Source of the DNA: Mycolicibacterium madagascariense
Lineage (GTDB): Bacteria > Actinomycetota > Actinomycetes > Mycobacteriales > Mycobacteriaceae
NCBI RefSeq assembly: GCF_010729665.1
Contig: NZ_AP022610.1
Span: forward strand, 1,426,001 to 1,490,000
Length of the DNA: 64,000 nt
Direction: 5' to 3'
Below are positions 8,419 through 18,229 of the stretch, in pieces; the first letter of the stretch is position 1, and each line of letters opens with the position of its first letter. Made by a program: the position numbers and the translations under genes. The notes under the pieces are model-generated. The model was not told the DNA's origin. It saw nothing but the letters and a program-made list of their open reading frames with translations, and made no database searches.

Positions 8419-9567
8419 ATGAACGTCGAGTTGATGTCTCAATATGGCAAGCGCATACTTGGAGTCATGTGGAAGTGGGCGCTCCTGGTCGCGATCACGG
8501 TCGCGGTGACCGTGCCGTTGAACGCCATCGGCGTCCCGTCCGCGGCACTATTCGCCGCGCTCATCGTCGCCATCGTGCTGGCACTCGCCTCGCTCGCTCC
8601 CGCGGGTGTCCCGCGCCGGGCGGGCCTCGTCGCGCAGGGCGTGCTCGGGGTGTACATCGGCACGATGGTGCACCGCGACGCGCTGACCGCGCTGGGGTCC
8701 GACTGGCCGATCGTGCTGGCAGTCGCGGTGTGCACGCTGGTGCTGAGCATCGGCGCGGGTGCCCTGCTCGGGCTCAACCGCGGCATCAGTCCGCTCACCG
8801 GATCGCTGGCGTTGGTGGCCGGCGGCGCCTCGGGATTGGTGGCCATCGCGCGCGAACTCGGCGGCGACGACCGCGTGGTCGCCGTCGTGCAGTACCTACG
8901 CGTGGCGCTGATCACCGCATCGATGCCCGTCGTCGTGACCCTCGTCTTCCACGCGCAGAAGCGCAGCGGCGCGGCGGCCGCCGGGTCAAGCGCTACGGCG
9001 CCCTGGTACGTCAGCATCGGGCTGCTCGTCCTCGTCGTGCTGGTCGGAACCACGGCCGGCAAGCTCGCGCGGCTGCCCGGTGCCGGTTTGCTCGGCCCCA
9101 TGGCGCTGACGATCGCGCTGGAGTTGACGGGCACGTCGTTCGGGCTGTCCGTGCCGATGCTGCTGGTGCAGTTGGGGTACGCCGTCATCGGTTGGCAGGC
9201 GGGGGTCGCCTTCACGCGGGAGTCGATGCGCGCCATCGGCCGGGCCCTACCCGCCGCGCTCGGTCTGATCGTGGTGCTCAACCTGGCCTGCGCGGGCCTC
9301 GGCGTCCTGCTGGCCCACGTCACCGGAGTGAGCCTGCTCGAGGGCTACCTGTCGACCAGCCCCGGTGGCATTTACGCCGTGCTGGCCACGGCGGTGGAGA
9401 CGGGCTCCAACGTCACGTTCATCGTGGCCGCGCAGGTGGTCCGGGTGCTGCTGATGCTGTTCGCCGCACCCATGATCTCGCGCGGACTGGCAACGCTGTC
9501 GCAGCGTTCGGCCTACACCCGCGACAGCACCTCGGCGAGCAGGGAACCCATCCGCGTCGCCGACTGA
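8419..9567 (+). CDS. AbrB-family (duplicated-domain) membrane transporter
   Basis: A 382-residue polytopic membrane protein with about ten hydrophobic segments in two similar halves. The repeated [27 protein letters not shown] and [23 protein letters not shown] segments fit the AbrB/YgjV-like putative transporter family. Substrate is unknown. The start is uncertain: ATG 8419 is used, but 8434 and 8467 are in frame and none has a strong ribosome binding site. Divergent marR and the operator at 8391-8410 suggest MarR control. The last 55 bp overlap the 3' end of convergent deoD. Confidence 0.8.
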   Translation: MNVELMSQYGKRILGVMWKWALLVAITVAVTVPLNAIGVPSAALFAALIVAIVLALASLAPAGVPRRAGLVAQGVLGVYIGTMVHRDALTALGSDWPIVLAVAVCTLVLSIGAGALLGLNRGISPLTGSLALVAGGASGLVAIARELGGDDRVVAVVQYLRVALITASMPVVVTLVFHAQKRSGAAAAGSSATAPWYVSIGLLVLVVLVGTTAGKLARLPGAGLLGPMALTIALELTGTSFGLSVPMLLVQLGYAVIGWQAGVAFTRESMRAIGRALPAALGLIVVLNLACAGLGVLLAHVTGVSLLEGYLSTSPGGIYAVLATAVETGSNVTFIVAAQVVRVLLMLFAAPMISRGLATLSQRSAYTRDSTSASREPIRVAD

Positions 9568-10307
9568 CGCCCCGCCTCGAGCACCTCGAGGTGGTTCAGG
9601 GGTTGACCCGTCATTCCCGCGGCGAGATTCGTCACCAGAGACATCCCCAGCACCTCGGCGCCCGCGGCCCGCGCCGCGATGGTCTCGTGCACCGTCGACA
9701 TGCCGACCAGGTCCGCGCCGAGGGTGCGCAACATCCGGATCTCCGCGGGCGTCTCGTAGTGCGGGCCCGGTAGGCCCGCGTACACGCCCTCGGTCAACGT
9801 CGGATCGACCTGCGTGGCGAGGGCCCGCAGCCGCGGCGAGTAGGCGTCGACGAGGTCGACGAATTGGGCGCCCACCAGTGGTGAGCGCGCCGTGAGGTTG
9901 AGGTGGTCGCTGATCAGGACGGGCTGGCCGACGGCGAAGTCCTCGCGCAAGCCGCCCGCGGCGTTGGTGAGCACGACGGTGCGCGCACCCGCCGCGCACG
10001 CCGTCCGCACGGGGTGCACGACGTGCTGGAGGTCGTGTCCCTCGTAGGCGTGAATCCGACCGAGCAGCACCAGGATTCGCCTGTCACCGATGGCCACCGA
10101 CAGCAGCGAGCCGCCGTGACCGGCGGCCGACGGCGGCGTGAAACCGGGCAGTTCGGACATCGGGACGACGTGTGACGGTGCGCCGAGTTCGGCCGCGGCG
10201 GGCGCCCAACCCGAGCCGAGGACGACCGCCACGTCGAACGCGTCGACGCCGGTGCGCCGCAGGAGTTCGGCGGCCGCGGCGTCGGCCAGATCGCGAGGAC
10301 TGCTCAC
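9513..10307 (-). CDS. deoD: Purine nucleoside phosphorylase
   Basis: A 264-residue trimeric-type purine nucleoside phosphorylase of the Rv3307 family, which splits purine nucleosides with phosphate. Visible motifs are the phosphate loop [33 protein letters not shown] and the base/ribose site [11 protein letters not shown] followed by [12 protein letters not shown]. The GTG at 10307 ([16 protein letters not shown]) gives the normal family length. A TACGCT hexamer lies 8 bases upstream. It is divergent from amiB1 and overlaps the permease 3' end by 55 bp. Confidence 0.94.
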   Translation of the reverse strand: MSSPRDLADAAAAELLRRTGVDAFDVAVVLGSGWAPAAAELGAPSHVVPMSELPGFTPPSAAGHGGSLLSVAIGDRRILVLLGRIHAYEGHDLQHVVHPVRTACAAGARTVVLTNAAGGLREDFAVGQPVLISDHLNLTARSPLVGAQFVDLVDAYSPRLRALATQVDPTLTEGVYAGLPGPHYETPAEIRMLRTLGADLVGMSTVHETIAARAAGAEVLGMSLVTNLAAGMTGQPLNHLEVLEAGRQSATRMGSLLAEVLSRV

Positions 10308-10425
10308 AGCCGGGAAGCGTACGGGGGTGCCCGCCGCCGCGTTCAGATGGCGGCCGCGGCTGGCGTGCGCCGGGAGCGCCGTCTGGACCGGCGAACGCTC
10401 CCGCGAAGGTTGCGGCGGTCGATGA

Positions 10426-10431
10426 GATACT
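10426..10431 (+). promoter_or_regulatory. Putative -10 element (GATACT) of amiB1, leaderless layout
   Basis: GATACT ends 6 bases before the amiB1 ATG at 10438. There is no ribosome binding site in that gap, so the transcript probably starts at the ATG. Confidence 0.45.
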
Positions 10432-10437
10432 GCTCCG

Positions 10438-11616
10438 ATGCCCACCGCCGAAGCCTCGACGACCGTCGAGGACGTCGTGCGGCGACGCCGCGGCGACCTC
10501 GTCGAGCTCTCGCACTCCATCCACGTCGAGCCCGAGTTGGCGTTCGCCGAGCATCGCAGTTGTGCCAAGACCCAGGCGCTGGTCGCCGAGCGCGGATTCG
10601 CCGTCACCGCCAAGCCCGGGGGATTGGACACCGCGTTCCGGGCGGAGTTCGGCAGCGGCGCTCTGGTCGTCGGCATCTGCGCGGAGTACGACGCTCTGCC
10701 CGGCATCGGTCACGCCTGCGGACACAACATCATCGCGGCGTCCGCGGTGGGGACGGCACTGGCGCTGGCCGAGGTTGCCGACGAGCTCGACCTCACCGTC
10801 GTGCTGCTCGGCACCCCGGCCGAGGAGTCCGGCGGCGGCAAGGCCTTGATGTTGGAGGCGGGCACGTTCGACGACGTCGCCACGACGGTGATGCTGCACG
10901 CCGGTCCGCTCGACATCGCCAGGGCACGTTCGCTGGCACTGTCCCAGGTCGCCGTGGAGTACACCGGGCGCGCCGCACATGCGGCCGTCGCGCCCTACCT
11001 CGGCCTCAACGCCGCCGACGCGATCACGGTGTCCCAGGTCGCAATCGGTCTGCTGCGCCAACAGCTCGCGCCGGGACAGATGGTGCACGGCATCGTCACC
11101 GACGGCGGGCAGGCCACCAACGTCATCCCCGCGCGCACGGAGATGCACTTCACCATGCGCGCCAACGACTCTCAGTCGCTCACCGAGCTGGAAGGCCGAA
11201 TGTCTGACTGCTTCCTCGCAGGCGCCGTGGCGACCGGCTGCGGCCATCGGGTCGAGGCCACCGAGCCGTCGTACCTCGAGCTGACGCCCGACACGTGGCT
11301 CGCCGACGTATTCCGCGACGAGATGCGGCGGCTGGGTCGCACGCCCGTCGCAGCCGAGTTCGAGGCGGCGCTCCCGCTGGGCAGCACCGACATGGGCAAC
11401 GTCACCCAGGTCATGCCGGGCATCCACCCGATCGTCGGCATCGACGCCGAGGGCGCATCGGTCCATCAGCCGGGCTTCGCCACCGCGGCCGCCGGCCCGA
11501 GCGCCGACGAGGCCGTCGTCGAGGGCGCCGTGATGCTGGCCCGCACCGTCGTCGCCCTGGCCACGACTCCCGCCGAGCGCGACCGGGTGCTGGCGCTGAA
11601 GGCGGCGCGGCCGTGA
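10438..11616 (+). CDS. amiB1: M20-family amidohydrolase AmiB1
   Basis: A 392-residue metal-dependent amidohydrolase/peptidase of the M20D type, orthologous to Rv3306c by order. Metal and catalytic motifs are [15 protein letters not shown] (about residues 83-97) and the base pair [14 protein letters not shown] dimerisation lid domain sits in the middle ([23 protein letters not shown]). Such enzymes hydrolyse N-acyl amino acids or aminobenzoyl-glutamate-like amides; the true substrate is unknown. It overlaps amiA1 by 4 bp (GTGA), so the two are translationally coupled. Confidence 0.9.
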   Translation: MPTAEASTTVEDVVRRRRGDLVELSHSIHVEPELAFAEHRSCAKTQALVAERGFAVTAKPGGLDTAFRAEFGSGALVVGICAEYDALPGIGHACGHNIIAASAVGTALALAEVADELDLTVVLLGTPAEESGGGKALMLEAGTFDDVATTVMLHAGPLDIARARSLALSQVAVEYTGRAAHAAVAPYLGLNAADAITVSQVAIGLLRQQLAPGQMVHGIVTDGGQATNVIPARTEMHFTMRANDSQSLTELEGRMSDCFLAGAVATGCGHRVEATEPSYLELTPDTWLADVFRDEMRRLGRTPVAAEFEAALPLGSTDMGNVTQVMPGIHPIVGIDAEGASVHQPGFATAAAGPSADEAVVEGAVMLARTVVALATTPAERDRVLALKAARP

Positions 11617-12782
11617 GCATCGCCGAGTACGTCGACGCGTGGCTGCACGCCCACCACGGCGACCTGGTGGCCTGGCGCCGCCACATCCACCAGCACCCCG
11701 AACTGGGCAGGCAGGAGTACGAGACCACGCAGTTCGTCGCGTCGCGGCTGGCCGACGCGGGGCTCAACCCCAAGGTGCTGCCCGGCGGTACGGGCCTGAC
11801 GTGCGACTTCGGGCCGGAGAACGCGCCGAGGGTGGCGTTGCGGGCGGACATGGACGCGCTGCCGATGGCCGAACGGACGGGCGCGTCGTTCGCGTCGACG
11901 GTGCCGAACGTCGCGCATGCCTGCGGCCACGACGGGCACACGTCGGTGCTGCTCGGCGCGGGTCTCGCCCTCGCGACGGTGCCGCAGCTCCCGGTCGGCG
12001 TGCGCTTGCTCTTCCAGCCGGCGGAGGAGCTGATGCCGGGCGGTGCGATCGACGCGATCGCGGCCGGTGCGCTCAACGGTGTCTCGCGCATCTTCGCGCT
12101 GCACTGCGACCCGCGCCTGGAGGTCGGCCGGGTCGCCATCCGCCCGGGTCCCATCACCTCGGCCGCCGATCAGGTGGAGATCACGTTGCACTCGCCGGGC
12201 GGGCACACGTCCCGGCCGCACCTCACCGGCGATCTTGTGTACGCCCTCGGCACGTTGATCACCGGCGTGCCCGGCATCCTGTCGCGCCGCGTCGACCCAC
12301 GCGACAGCACGGTGATGGTGTGGGGTGCGGTCAACGCGGGCGTCGCCGCCAACGCCATTCCGCAGACCGGATCGGTCGCCGGCACCATCCGCACGGCCAG
12401 CCGCGAGGCCTGGGTGGCCATGGAAGACCTTGTCCGCGAGATCGTTTCGTCATTGTTGGCACCGCTGAAGGTCGAGTACGGCGTGCACTACCGCCGCGGT
12501 GTGCCCCCGGTGGTCAACGAGGAGACCTCGACGCGGATCTTCACCCACGCGATCGAGGCCATCGGGCCCGACGTGCTCACCGACACCAAGCAGTCCGGCG
12601 GCGGGGAGGACTTCTCCTGGTACCTGGAGGACGTCCCCGGCGCGATGGCGCGACTCGGGGTGTGGTCGGGGCAGGGCCCGCAACTGGATCTGCACCAGCC
12701 GACGTTCGACCTCGACGAGCGGGCGCTGGACGTAGGAGTGCGCGTGTTCACCAACATCGTGGAGCAGAGCGCAGGCCTGTAG
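11613..12782 (+). CDS. amiA1: M20-family amidohydrolase AmiA1
   Basis: A 389-residue paralogue of AmiB1 (Rv3305c family). M20D motifs are ADMDALPMAE, HACGHDGHTSVLLGAG, QPAEELMPGGA and HCDPRLEVG. The C-terminal catalytic segment is SGGGEDFSWYLEDVPGAM. The GTG at 11613 overlaps the amiB1 stop. Tandem paralogues that share an operon suggest either a heteromer or two related amide substrates. The gene ends just before a strong hairpin. Confidence 0.9.
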   Translation: MSIAEYVDAWLHAHHGDLVAWRRHIHQHPELGRQEYETTQFVASRLADAGLNPKVLPGGTGLTCDFGPENAPRVALRADMDALPMAERTGASFASTVPNVAHACGHDGHTSVLLGAGLALATVPQLPVGVRLLFQPAEELMPGGAIDAIAAGALNGVSRIFALHCDPRLEVGRVAIRPGPITSAADQVEITLHSPGGHTSRPHLTGDLVYALGTLITGVPGILSRRVDPRDSTVMVWGAVNAGVAANAIPQTGSVAGTIRTASREAWVAMEDLVREIVSSLLAPLKVEYGVHYRRGVPPVVNEETSTRIFTHAIEAIGPDVLTDTKQSGGGEDFSWYLEDVPGAMARLGVWSGQGPQLDLHQPTFDLDERALDVGVRVFTNIVEQSAGL

Positions 12783-12791
12783 CGCCGTCCC

Positions 12792-12836
12792 GCGAGCGTG
12801 GGCGTCGGCGAGTCGCCCGCACACACGCACGCTCGC
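12792..12836. terminator. Bidirectional hairpin between amiA1 and the Rv3304-like gene
   Basis: GCGAGCGTG (12792-12800) and CACGCTCGC (12828-12836) are perfect 9-bp arms lying between two convergent stop codons (12782 and 12846). The loop holds further short GC complementarity. It can serve both genes as a terminator. Confidence 0.65.
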
Positions 12837-12845
12837 CAGCAGAGG

Positions 12846-13319
12846 TCAGGTGCCGGGGCCCACGTTGATGGACGGTCGGGTGCGCAGATCGTGGACGTAC
12901 TCCTCCGGGGCGCCCGCGATCTCGGCGGCCTCGGACATCACCCCGAGATAGCGTGCCGAGGGCAGGCCGCCCTCCCAGGCGTCGACGACGTAGAGCCAGG
13001 CGAGGACCGGATCGGTGCTGGTGTCGGAGGACTCCCGGTGCACGCGGCAGCGGATCTTCTTGTGGAACCCGAGCTCCGAGCCCTCCCAGCGGTCCAGGTT
13101 CTCCTCGTCCTCCTTCGTCATGTCGTAGAGGACGACGAAGACCTTGGACAGCGGATCCTCGACGAGGGTGGCCAGGGCGCCCTCCCAGCCGAGGTCGGCG
13201 CCGCCGAAGGTCAGGCGCCAGCCGTGCAGCCACCCCGTTCCCGCCATCGGCGAATGGGGTGCTCGCTGAAGCATCTGCTCCGGATGCATGTTCGACCCGT
13301 ACGCGGCGTAGAGCGGCAC
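12846..13319 (-). CDS. Gamma-glutamylcyclotransferase-like protein (Rv3304 family)
   Basis: A 157-residue protein with the gamma-glutamylcyclotransferase-like fold. The N-terminal YAAYGSNMHPEQM carries the YGSN substrate loop, and the glycine-rich GWRLTFGGADLGWEGALATL follows. It matches Rv3304 by order. Enzymatic activity in this mycobacterial subgroup is not known to me. The GTG at 13319 is chosen because a TAGGCT -10 lies 6 bases upstream and the YGSN motif begins right after. It is divergent from lpdA. Confidence 0.85.
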   Translation of the reverse strand: MPLYAAYGSNMHPEQMLQRAPHSPMAGTGWLHGWRLTFGGADLGWEGALATLVEDPLSKVFVVLYDMTKEDEENLDRWEGSELGFHKKIRCRVHRESSDTSTDPVLAWLYVVDAWEGGLPSARYLGVMSEAAEIAGAPEEYVHDLRTRPSINVGPGT

Positions 13320-13325
13320 GGGGCA

Positions 13326-13331
13326 AGCCTA
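13326..13331 (-). promoter_or_regulatory. Putative -10 element (TAGGCT) of the Rv3304-like gene, leaderless layout
   Basis: TAGGCT on the minus strand is followed by six bases (TGCCCC) and the GTG at 13319. It lies back-to-back with the lpdA -10 element 13 bases away. Confidence 0.5.
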
Positions 13332-13344
13332 AGGGGTAAGCGAC

Positions 13345-13350
13345 TAGGTT
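13345..13350 (+). promoter_or_regulatory. Putative -10 element (TAGGTT) of lpdA, leaderless layout
   Basis: TAGGTT is followed by six bases (GGGATC) and the lpdA GTG at 13357. Together with the minus-strand TAGGCT it forms a compact divergent promoter. Confidence 0.5.
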
Positions 13351-13356
13351 GGGATC

Positions 13357-14772
13357 GTGGCTACCCGCATCGTGATCATCGGCGGCGGGCCCGCCGGCTA
13401 CGAGGCCGCGCTCGTCGCAGCGGGCCGCGGCCCCGACGTCGCCCACGTCACCATCGTCGAGTCCGACGGCATCGGCGGCGCCTGCGTGCTGTGGGACTGC
13501 GTGCCGTCCAAGACCTTCATCGCCTCGACCGGGGTGCGCACCGAGTTGCGGCGCGCCGACGGGCTCGGCTTCGACATCAAGATCGAGGACGCGCAGATCT
13601 CGCTGCCCCAGATCCACAACCGCGTGAAGACGCTCGCGCGCTCGCAGTCGGCCGACATCGGCTCCAACCTCCTGCGCGACGGCGTCACGATCGTGCACGG
13701 GCACGGCGAACTCGTCGACGACCTGCCCGGCATGGCGCACCACCGGGTGCGGGTCACCACCTCCGACGGCAAGGTCGGGGTCCTTAAGGCCGACGTGGTG
13801 CTGATCGCCACCGGCGCCCGGCCGCGCGTGCTGCCCAACGCGGTGCCCGACGGGGAGCGCATCCTCAACTGGCGGCAGCTCTACGACCTGACCGAGCTCC
13901 CCGAACACCTCGTCATCGTCGGTTCTGGCGTCACCGGCGCCGAGTTCTGCAACGCCTACACCGAGCTCGGCGTCCAGGTCACCGTGGTCGCCAGCCGGGA
14001 CCAGATCCTGCCCCACGAGGACTCCGACGCTGCCGGCGTGCTCGAGGAGACGTTCGCCGAACGCGGCGTGAAGCTGGTCAAGAATGCGCGCGCGGACTCG
14101 GTCACCCGCACCGCCGACGGCGTCGTGGTCGCGATGGCCGACGGCCGCACCGTCGAGGGCAGCCACGCCCTGATGACGGTCGGCTCGGTGCCCAACACCG
14201 AGAACCTCGGGCTGGAGCGGGTCGGCATCGAGCTGGGTCGCGGCAATTACCTTGCAGTGGACCGGGTTTCGCGCACGACCGCGGCAGGCATCTACGCGGC
14301 CGGGGACTGCACCGGTCTGCTGCCGCTGGCGTCCGTGGCCGCCATGCAGGGCCGGATCGCGATGTACCACGCCCTCGGCGAGGGTGTCTCGCCCATCCGG
14401 TTGCGCACCGTCGCGGCGGCCGTGTTCACCCGTCCGGAGATTGCCGCCGTCGGGGTGCCGCAGACCTCGATCGACAATGGCACCGTGCCCGCGCGCACGC
14501 TGATGCTGCCGCTGACCACGAACGCCAGGGCAAAGATGTCACTGCTGCGCCGCGGCTTCGTCAAGATCTTCTGCCGCCCGGCGACCGGCGTCGTGATCGG
14601 CGGCGTCGTGGTCGCGCCGATCGCCTCGGAACTGATCCTGCCCATCGCGCTGGCCGTGCAGAACCGGATCTCGGTGACCGACCTGGCCCAGACGCTGTCG
14701 GTCTACCCGTCGCTGTCCGGTTCGACCGTCGAGGCCGCCCGGCGGTTGATGGCTCACGACGATTTGGACTAG
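13357..14772 (+). CDS. lpdA: NAD(P)H:quinone reductase LpdA (lipoamide-dehydrogenase-like flavoprotein)
   Basis: A 471-residue FAD disulfide-reductase-family enzyme, orthologous to Rv3303c. FAD motif is IIGGGPAGYEAAL, NAD motif IVGSGVTGAEFCNAY, and the second FAD motif YAAGDCTGLLPLA. M. tuberculosis LpdA is a quinone reductase rather than a lipoamide dehydrogenase. Here the active-site loop reads GGACVLWDCVPSK, so both Cys of a C-x4-C pair are present. The C-terminal His-Glu pair typical of disulfide reductases is replaced by VYPSLSGS. It is the first of a run of four same-strand genes with glpD2. Confidence 0.93.
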   Translation: MATRIVIIGGGPAGYEAALVAAGRGPDVAHVTIVESDGIGGACVLWDCVPSKTFIASTGVRTELRRADGLGFDIKIEDAQISLPQIHNRVKTLARSQSADIGSNLLRDGVTIVHGHGELVDDLPGMAHHRVRVTTSDGKVGVLKADVVLIATGARPRVLPNAVPDGERILNWRQLYDLTELPEHLVIVGSGVTGAEFCNAYTELGVQVTVVASRDQILPHEDSDAAGVLEETFAERGVKLVKNARADSVTRTADGVVVAMADGRTVEGSHALMTVGSVPNTENLGLERVGIELGRGNYLAVDRVSRTTAAGIYAAGDCTGLLPLASVAAMQGRIAMYHALGEGVSPIRLRTVAAAVFTRPEIAAVGVPQTSIDNGTVPARTLMLPLTTNARAKMSLLRRGFVKIFCRPATGVVIGGVVVAPIASELILPIALAVQNRISVTDLAQTLSVYPSLSGSTVEAARRLMAHDDLD

Positions 14773-14828
14773 ACGACGTAGGCTCGAAGGGGCAGTGCTA
14801 CCGATCAGTAACCAGAGGAGCCGTTGGC

Positions 14829-16574
14829 GTGATTGACCCGATCCCCGGTCCGGGCAACGGGCAGACCCTTCTCGGTCCGGAATGGCGCGCCCAGGCATGG
14901 GAACGTCTCGGCAGCGAGCAGTTCGACGTCGTCGTCATCGGCGGTGGCGTCGTGGGTGCCGGAGCCGCGCTCGACGCTGCCACCCGCGGCCTCAAGGTGG
15001 CCCTCGTCGAGGCCCGCGACTTCGCGTCGGGCACGTCGAGCCGGTCCTCCAAGATGTTTCACGGCGGCCTGCGCTACCTCGAACAGCTCGAGTTCGGTCT
15101 GGTCCGCGAGGCGCTGCACGAACGCGAGCTGTCGCTGACGACGTTGGCGCCCCACCTCGTCAAGCCGCTGCCGTTCCTCTTCCCGCTGACCAAGCGCCTG
15201 TGGGAGCGGCCCTACGTGGCGGCGGGCATCTTCCTCTACGACCAGCTCGGCGGCGCGAAATCCGTTCCGGCACAAAAGCATCTGCTGAAGGCGGGGGCGC
15301 TGCGGCTGGCGCCCGGGCTCAAGCGCAGCTCGCTCATCGGCGGCATCCGGTACTACGACACCGTCGTCGACGACGCCAGGCACACCATGACCGTCGCCCG
15401 CACCGCCGCCCACTACGGCGCCGTCGTGCGGACCTCGACGCAGGTGGTGTCGCTGCTGCGCGAGGGCGACCGCGTGACCGGCGTACGGGTGCGCGATTCC
15501 GAGGACGGTGCGGTGACCGAGGTCCACGGCCACGTGGTCGTCAACGCCACCGGCGTCTGGACCGACGAGATCCAGGCATTGTCCAAGCAGCGCGGCCGTT
15601 TTCGGGTGCGTGCGTCCAAGGGCGTCCACATCGTGGTGCCGCGCGACCGCATCGTCAGCGAGGTGGCGATCATCCTGCGGACCGAGAAGTCGGTGCTGTT
15701 CGTCATCCCCTGGGGGACGCACTGGATCATCGGCACCACCGACACCGACTGGAACCTCGACCTGGCGCACCCCGCCGCGACCAAGGCCGACATCGACTAC
15801 ATCCTCGGCCACGTCAACACCGTGCTGGCGACGCCGCTGAACCACGACGACATCGACGGTGTCTACGCGGGCCTGCGGCCGCTGCTGGCCGGTGAGAGCG
15901 AAGAGACCTCGAAGCTGTCGCGCGAGCACGCCGTCGCAAGCCCGTCGCCGGGCCTGGTGGCGATCGCGGGCGGCAAGTACACCACCTACCGCGTGATGGG
16001 GGAGGACGCCATCGACGCGGCCAGCCAGTTCGTCCCGACCAGGGTGGCGCCGTCGATCACCGAGAAGGTGCCGCTGATGGGTGCCGACGGGTACTTCGCG
16101 CTGATCAATCAGACCGAACACGTTGGTGCGCACTACAATCTGCACCCCTACCGCGTCAGGCACCTGCTGGACCGCTACGGCTCGCTGATCGGCGAGGTCC
16201 TCGCGATGGCCGAAGGACGTCCAGAGTTGTTGGCGCCCATCACCGAGGCGCCGGTGTACCTCAAGGTCGAGGCGTGGTACGCGGCGGCGGCCGAGGGCGC
16301 CCTGCACCTCGAGGACATTCTGGCCCGACGGATGCGGATCTCGATCGAGTACCCGCACCGCGGCGTCGACTGCGCGCGTGAAGTCGCCGAAGTCGTTGCG
16401 CCCGTGCTCGGTTGGAGTGCGGAGGACGTCGACCGCGAGGTGGCGACGTACCGGGCGCGCGTCGAGGCGGAGGTACTGTCGCAGACCCAGCCCGACGACG
16501 GATCGGCCGACGCGCTGCGCGCCGCCGCTCCGGAAGCGCGGGCGGAGATCCTCGAGCCGGTGCCGCTGACGTGA
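14829..16574 (+). CDS. glpD2: Glycerol-3-phosphate dehydrogenase GlpD2
   Basis: A 581-residue FAD-dependent, membrane-associated dehydrogenase converting glycerol-3-phosphate to DHAP and passing electrons to quinone. The FAD motif is VVIGGGVVGAGAALDAATRG. Other family segments are SSRSSKMFHGGLRYLEQ, GIRYYDTVVDDARHTM and AGGKYTTYRVMGEDAI. The GTG at 14829 has a clear ribosome binding site (AGAGGAG) upstream. It follows lpdA (another quinone-linked enzyme) and overlaps the pseudouridine synthase by 4 bp. The phoY1 gene that separates these in M. tuberculosis is absent. Confidence 0.95.
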   Translation: MIDPIPGPGNGQTLLGPEWRAQAWERLGSEQFDVVVIGGGVVGAGAALDAATRGLKVALVEARDFASGTSSRSSKMFHGGLRYLEQLEFGLVREALHERELSLTTLAPHLVKPLPFLFPLTKRLWERPYVAAGIFLYDQLGGAKSVPAQKHLLKAGALRLAPGLKRSSLIGGIRYYDTVVDDARHTMTVARTAAHYGAVVRTSTQVVSLLREGDRVTGVRVRDSEDGAVTEVHGHVVVNATGVWTDEIQALSKQRGRFRVRASKGVHIVVPRDRIVSEVAIILRTEKSVLFVIPWGTHWIIGTTDTDWNLDLAHPAATKADIDYILGHVNTVLATPLNHDDIDGVYAGLRPLLAGESEETSKLSREHAVASPSPGLVAIAGGKYTTYRVMGEDAIDAASQFVPTRVAPSITEKVPLMGADGYFALINQTEHVGAHYNLHPYRVRHLLDRYGSLIGEVLAMAEGRPELLAPITEAPVYLKVEAWYAAAAEGALHLEDILARRMRISIEYPHRGVDCAREVAEVVAPVLGWSAEDVDREVATYRARVEAEVLSQTQPDDGSADALRAAAPEARAEILEPVPLT

Positions 16575-17446
16575 GCCGATCCGCACCGCTGCCGATGCGC
16601 GACGGTGTCGGGCCCGCCAGGGTGCGGCTGCGCGGCGGTGCGGTGCTCGTCGAGCTGGCCGACCGCTTCGGTGAGGAAGCCGCCGCGAAAGTGCTTGCGG
16701 GGGAAGTCCTTTGCGCCGATGGCACCGTCGTCGAAGCCGGTACGGTGCTCGCGCCAGGAGCCTTCGTGTACCTGTACCGGGATCTGCCCGACGAGGTGCC
16801 CGTTCCGTTCGACGTGCCCGTGCTGTACCGCGACGAGAACGTCGTCGTCGTCGACAAGCCGCACTTCCTGGCGACGATGCCGCGCGGTGGCCACGTCGTC
16901 CAGACGGCTCTGGTGCGGCTGCGCCGGGCGCTCGACCTTCCCGCGCTGAGCCCGGCCCACCGCCTCGACCGGTTGACGGCCGGCGTGCTGATGTTCACGG
17001 TTCGGCCCGAGGTGCGCGGCGCCTACCAGTCGATGTTCGCCCGCGGCGAGGTGCGCAAGACGTATCTGGCGCAGGCCCGTGACGCCCCCGAGCTCGACCT
17101 GCCCATGGTGATTCGTAGTCGAATCATCAAGCAGCGCAGTCGATTGCAGGCGTTCGAGGAGCCCGGTGAGGTCAATGCCGAGACGCTGGTGGAGCGTATC
17201 GGCGACGGTGAGTATCGGCTCACTCCGCGGACGGGTCGCACGCATCAGCTGCGGGTGCACATGGCGTCGCTGGGGCTGCCGCTGCGCAACGACCCGCTCT
17301 ACCCTGACGTGCTCGATGTGGCACCCGGTGACTTCACCCGGCCGCTCGGACTGCTGGCCCATGGCCTGGAGTTCACCGATCCGGTGACGGGCGAGCACCG
17401 GGTGTTCCAGAGTGCGCGGTCGCTGAGCGACCCCGTGGTCTACTGA
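16571..17446 (+). CDS. RluA-family pseudouridine synthase (Rv3300c-like)
   Basis: A 291-residue pseudouridine synthase of the RluA/RluD type. The catalytic Asp is in AHRLDRLTAGVLMF; VVVDKPHFLATMPRGG and RTGRTHQLRVHMASLG are the other family motifs. The N-terminal 80 residues could hold a small S4-like region but no clear match is visible. The RNA target is unknown. The GTG at 16571 overlaps the glpD2 stop (GTGA). Confidence 0.92.
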   Translation: MSRSAPLPMRDGVGPARVRLRGGAVLVELADRFGEEAAAKVLAGEVLCADGTVVEAGTVLAPGAFVYLYRDLPDEVPVPFDVPVLYRDENVVVVDKPHFLATMPRGGHVVQTALVRLRRALDLPALSPAHRLDRLTAGVLMFTVRPEVRGAYQSMFARGEVRKTYLAQARDAPELDLPMVIRSRIIKQRSRLQAFEEPGEVNAETLVERIGDGEYRLTPRTGRTHQLRVHMASLGLPLRNDPLYPDVLDVAPGDFTRPLGLLAHGLEFTDPVTGEHRVFQSARSLSDPVVY

Positions 17447-17451
17447 CGGGC

Positions 17452-18222
17452 GTGGACCGTACCGCGTTCGACGCACTGTTCGACATGACCGACCGCACCG
17501 TGATCGTGACGGGCGGCACCCGCGGCATCGGGCTGGCGCTCGCCGAGGGCTTCGTGCTCGCCGGCGCCCGCGTCGTGGTGTCCAGCCGCAAGGCCGACGC
17601 CTGCGAGGAAGCGGCCAGGCATCTGCGGCACCTGGATGGCCACGCCATCGGGGTACCCGCCCACGCGGGCAACCTGGATGATCTGGACGCGCTGGTGGGC
17701 GCCGCGGTCACCGAGTTCGGCGGCATCGACGTGGTGGTCAACAATGCCGCCAACGCGTTGGCGCAACCGCTCGGCGAGATGACCGCCGACGCGTTGGCGA
17801 AGTCGCACGACGTGAACGTGCGAGGGCCGGTCTTCCTCGTTCAGGCGGCGCTGCCGCACCTCAGGGCGAGCGCGCACGCCGCAGTGCTGAACATCGTGTC
17901 GGTGGGCGCATTTCACTTCTCGCCGTCGCTGTCCATCTACGCGGCCGCCAAGTCCGCGATGATGTCATTCACGCGATCGATGGCAGCCGAGTTCGCCGCC
18001 GACGGCATCCGCGTCAACGCGATCGCCCCCGGCCCGGTCGACACCGACATGATGCGCGCGAATCCGCAGGAGGCCATCGATCAGATGGTGGGGAACACGC
18101 TGATGAAGCGGCTGGCCACGCCCGACGAGATGGTCGGCGCCGCTCTGCTGCTGTGCTCGGATGCGGGTAGTTACGTCACCGGCACGGTCGTGATCGTGGA
18201 TGGTGGCGGCACACCCCGGTAG
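17452..18222 (+). CDS. SDR-family oxidoreductase
   Basis: A 256-residue classical short-chain dehydrogenase. Cofactor motif TGGTRGIGLALAEG, NNAAN, and the catalytic Tyr-Lys in IYAAAKSAMMS are present; the C-terminus ends SYVTGTVVIVDGGG. It starts with GTG at 17452, 5 bp after the pseudouridine synthase, so it may be the last gene of that operon. Substrate unknown. Confidence 0.88.
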   Translation: MDRTAFDALFDMTDRTVIVTGGTRGIGLALAEGFVLAGARVVVSSRKADACEEAARHLRHLDGHAIGVPAHAGNLDDLDALVGAAVTEFGGIDVVVNNAANALAQPLGEMTADALAKSHDVNVRGPVFLVQAALPHLRASAHAAVLNIVSVGAFHFSPSLSIYAAAKSAMMSFTRSMAAEFAADGIRVNAIAPGPVDTDMMRANPQEAIDQMVGNTLMKRLATPDEMVGAALLLCSDAGSYVTGTVVIVDGGGTPR

Positions 18223-18229
18223 CTCGAGC

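Noticed and set aside
7836..9773. Long plus-strand frame antisense to marR and overlapping the permease in another frame
   Set aside because: It crosses the well-supported marR, permease and deoD genes and reads as Arg/Gly/Ala-rich text without family resemblance, as expected of high-GC shadow frames.
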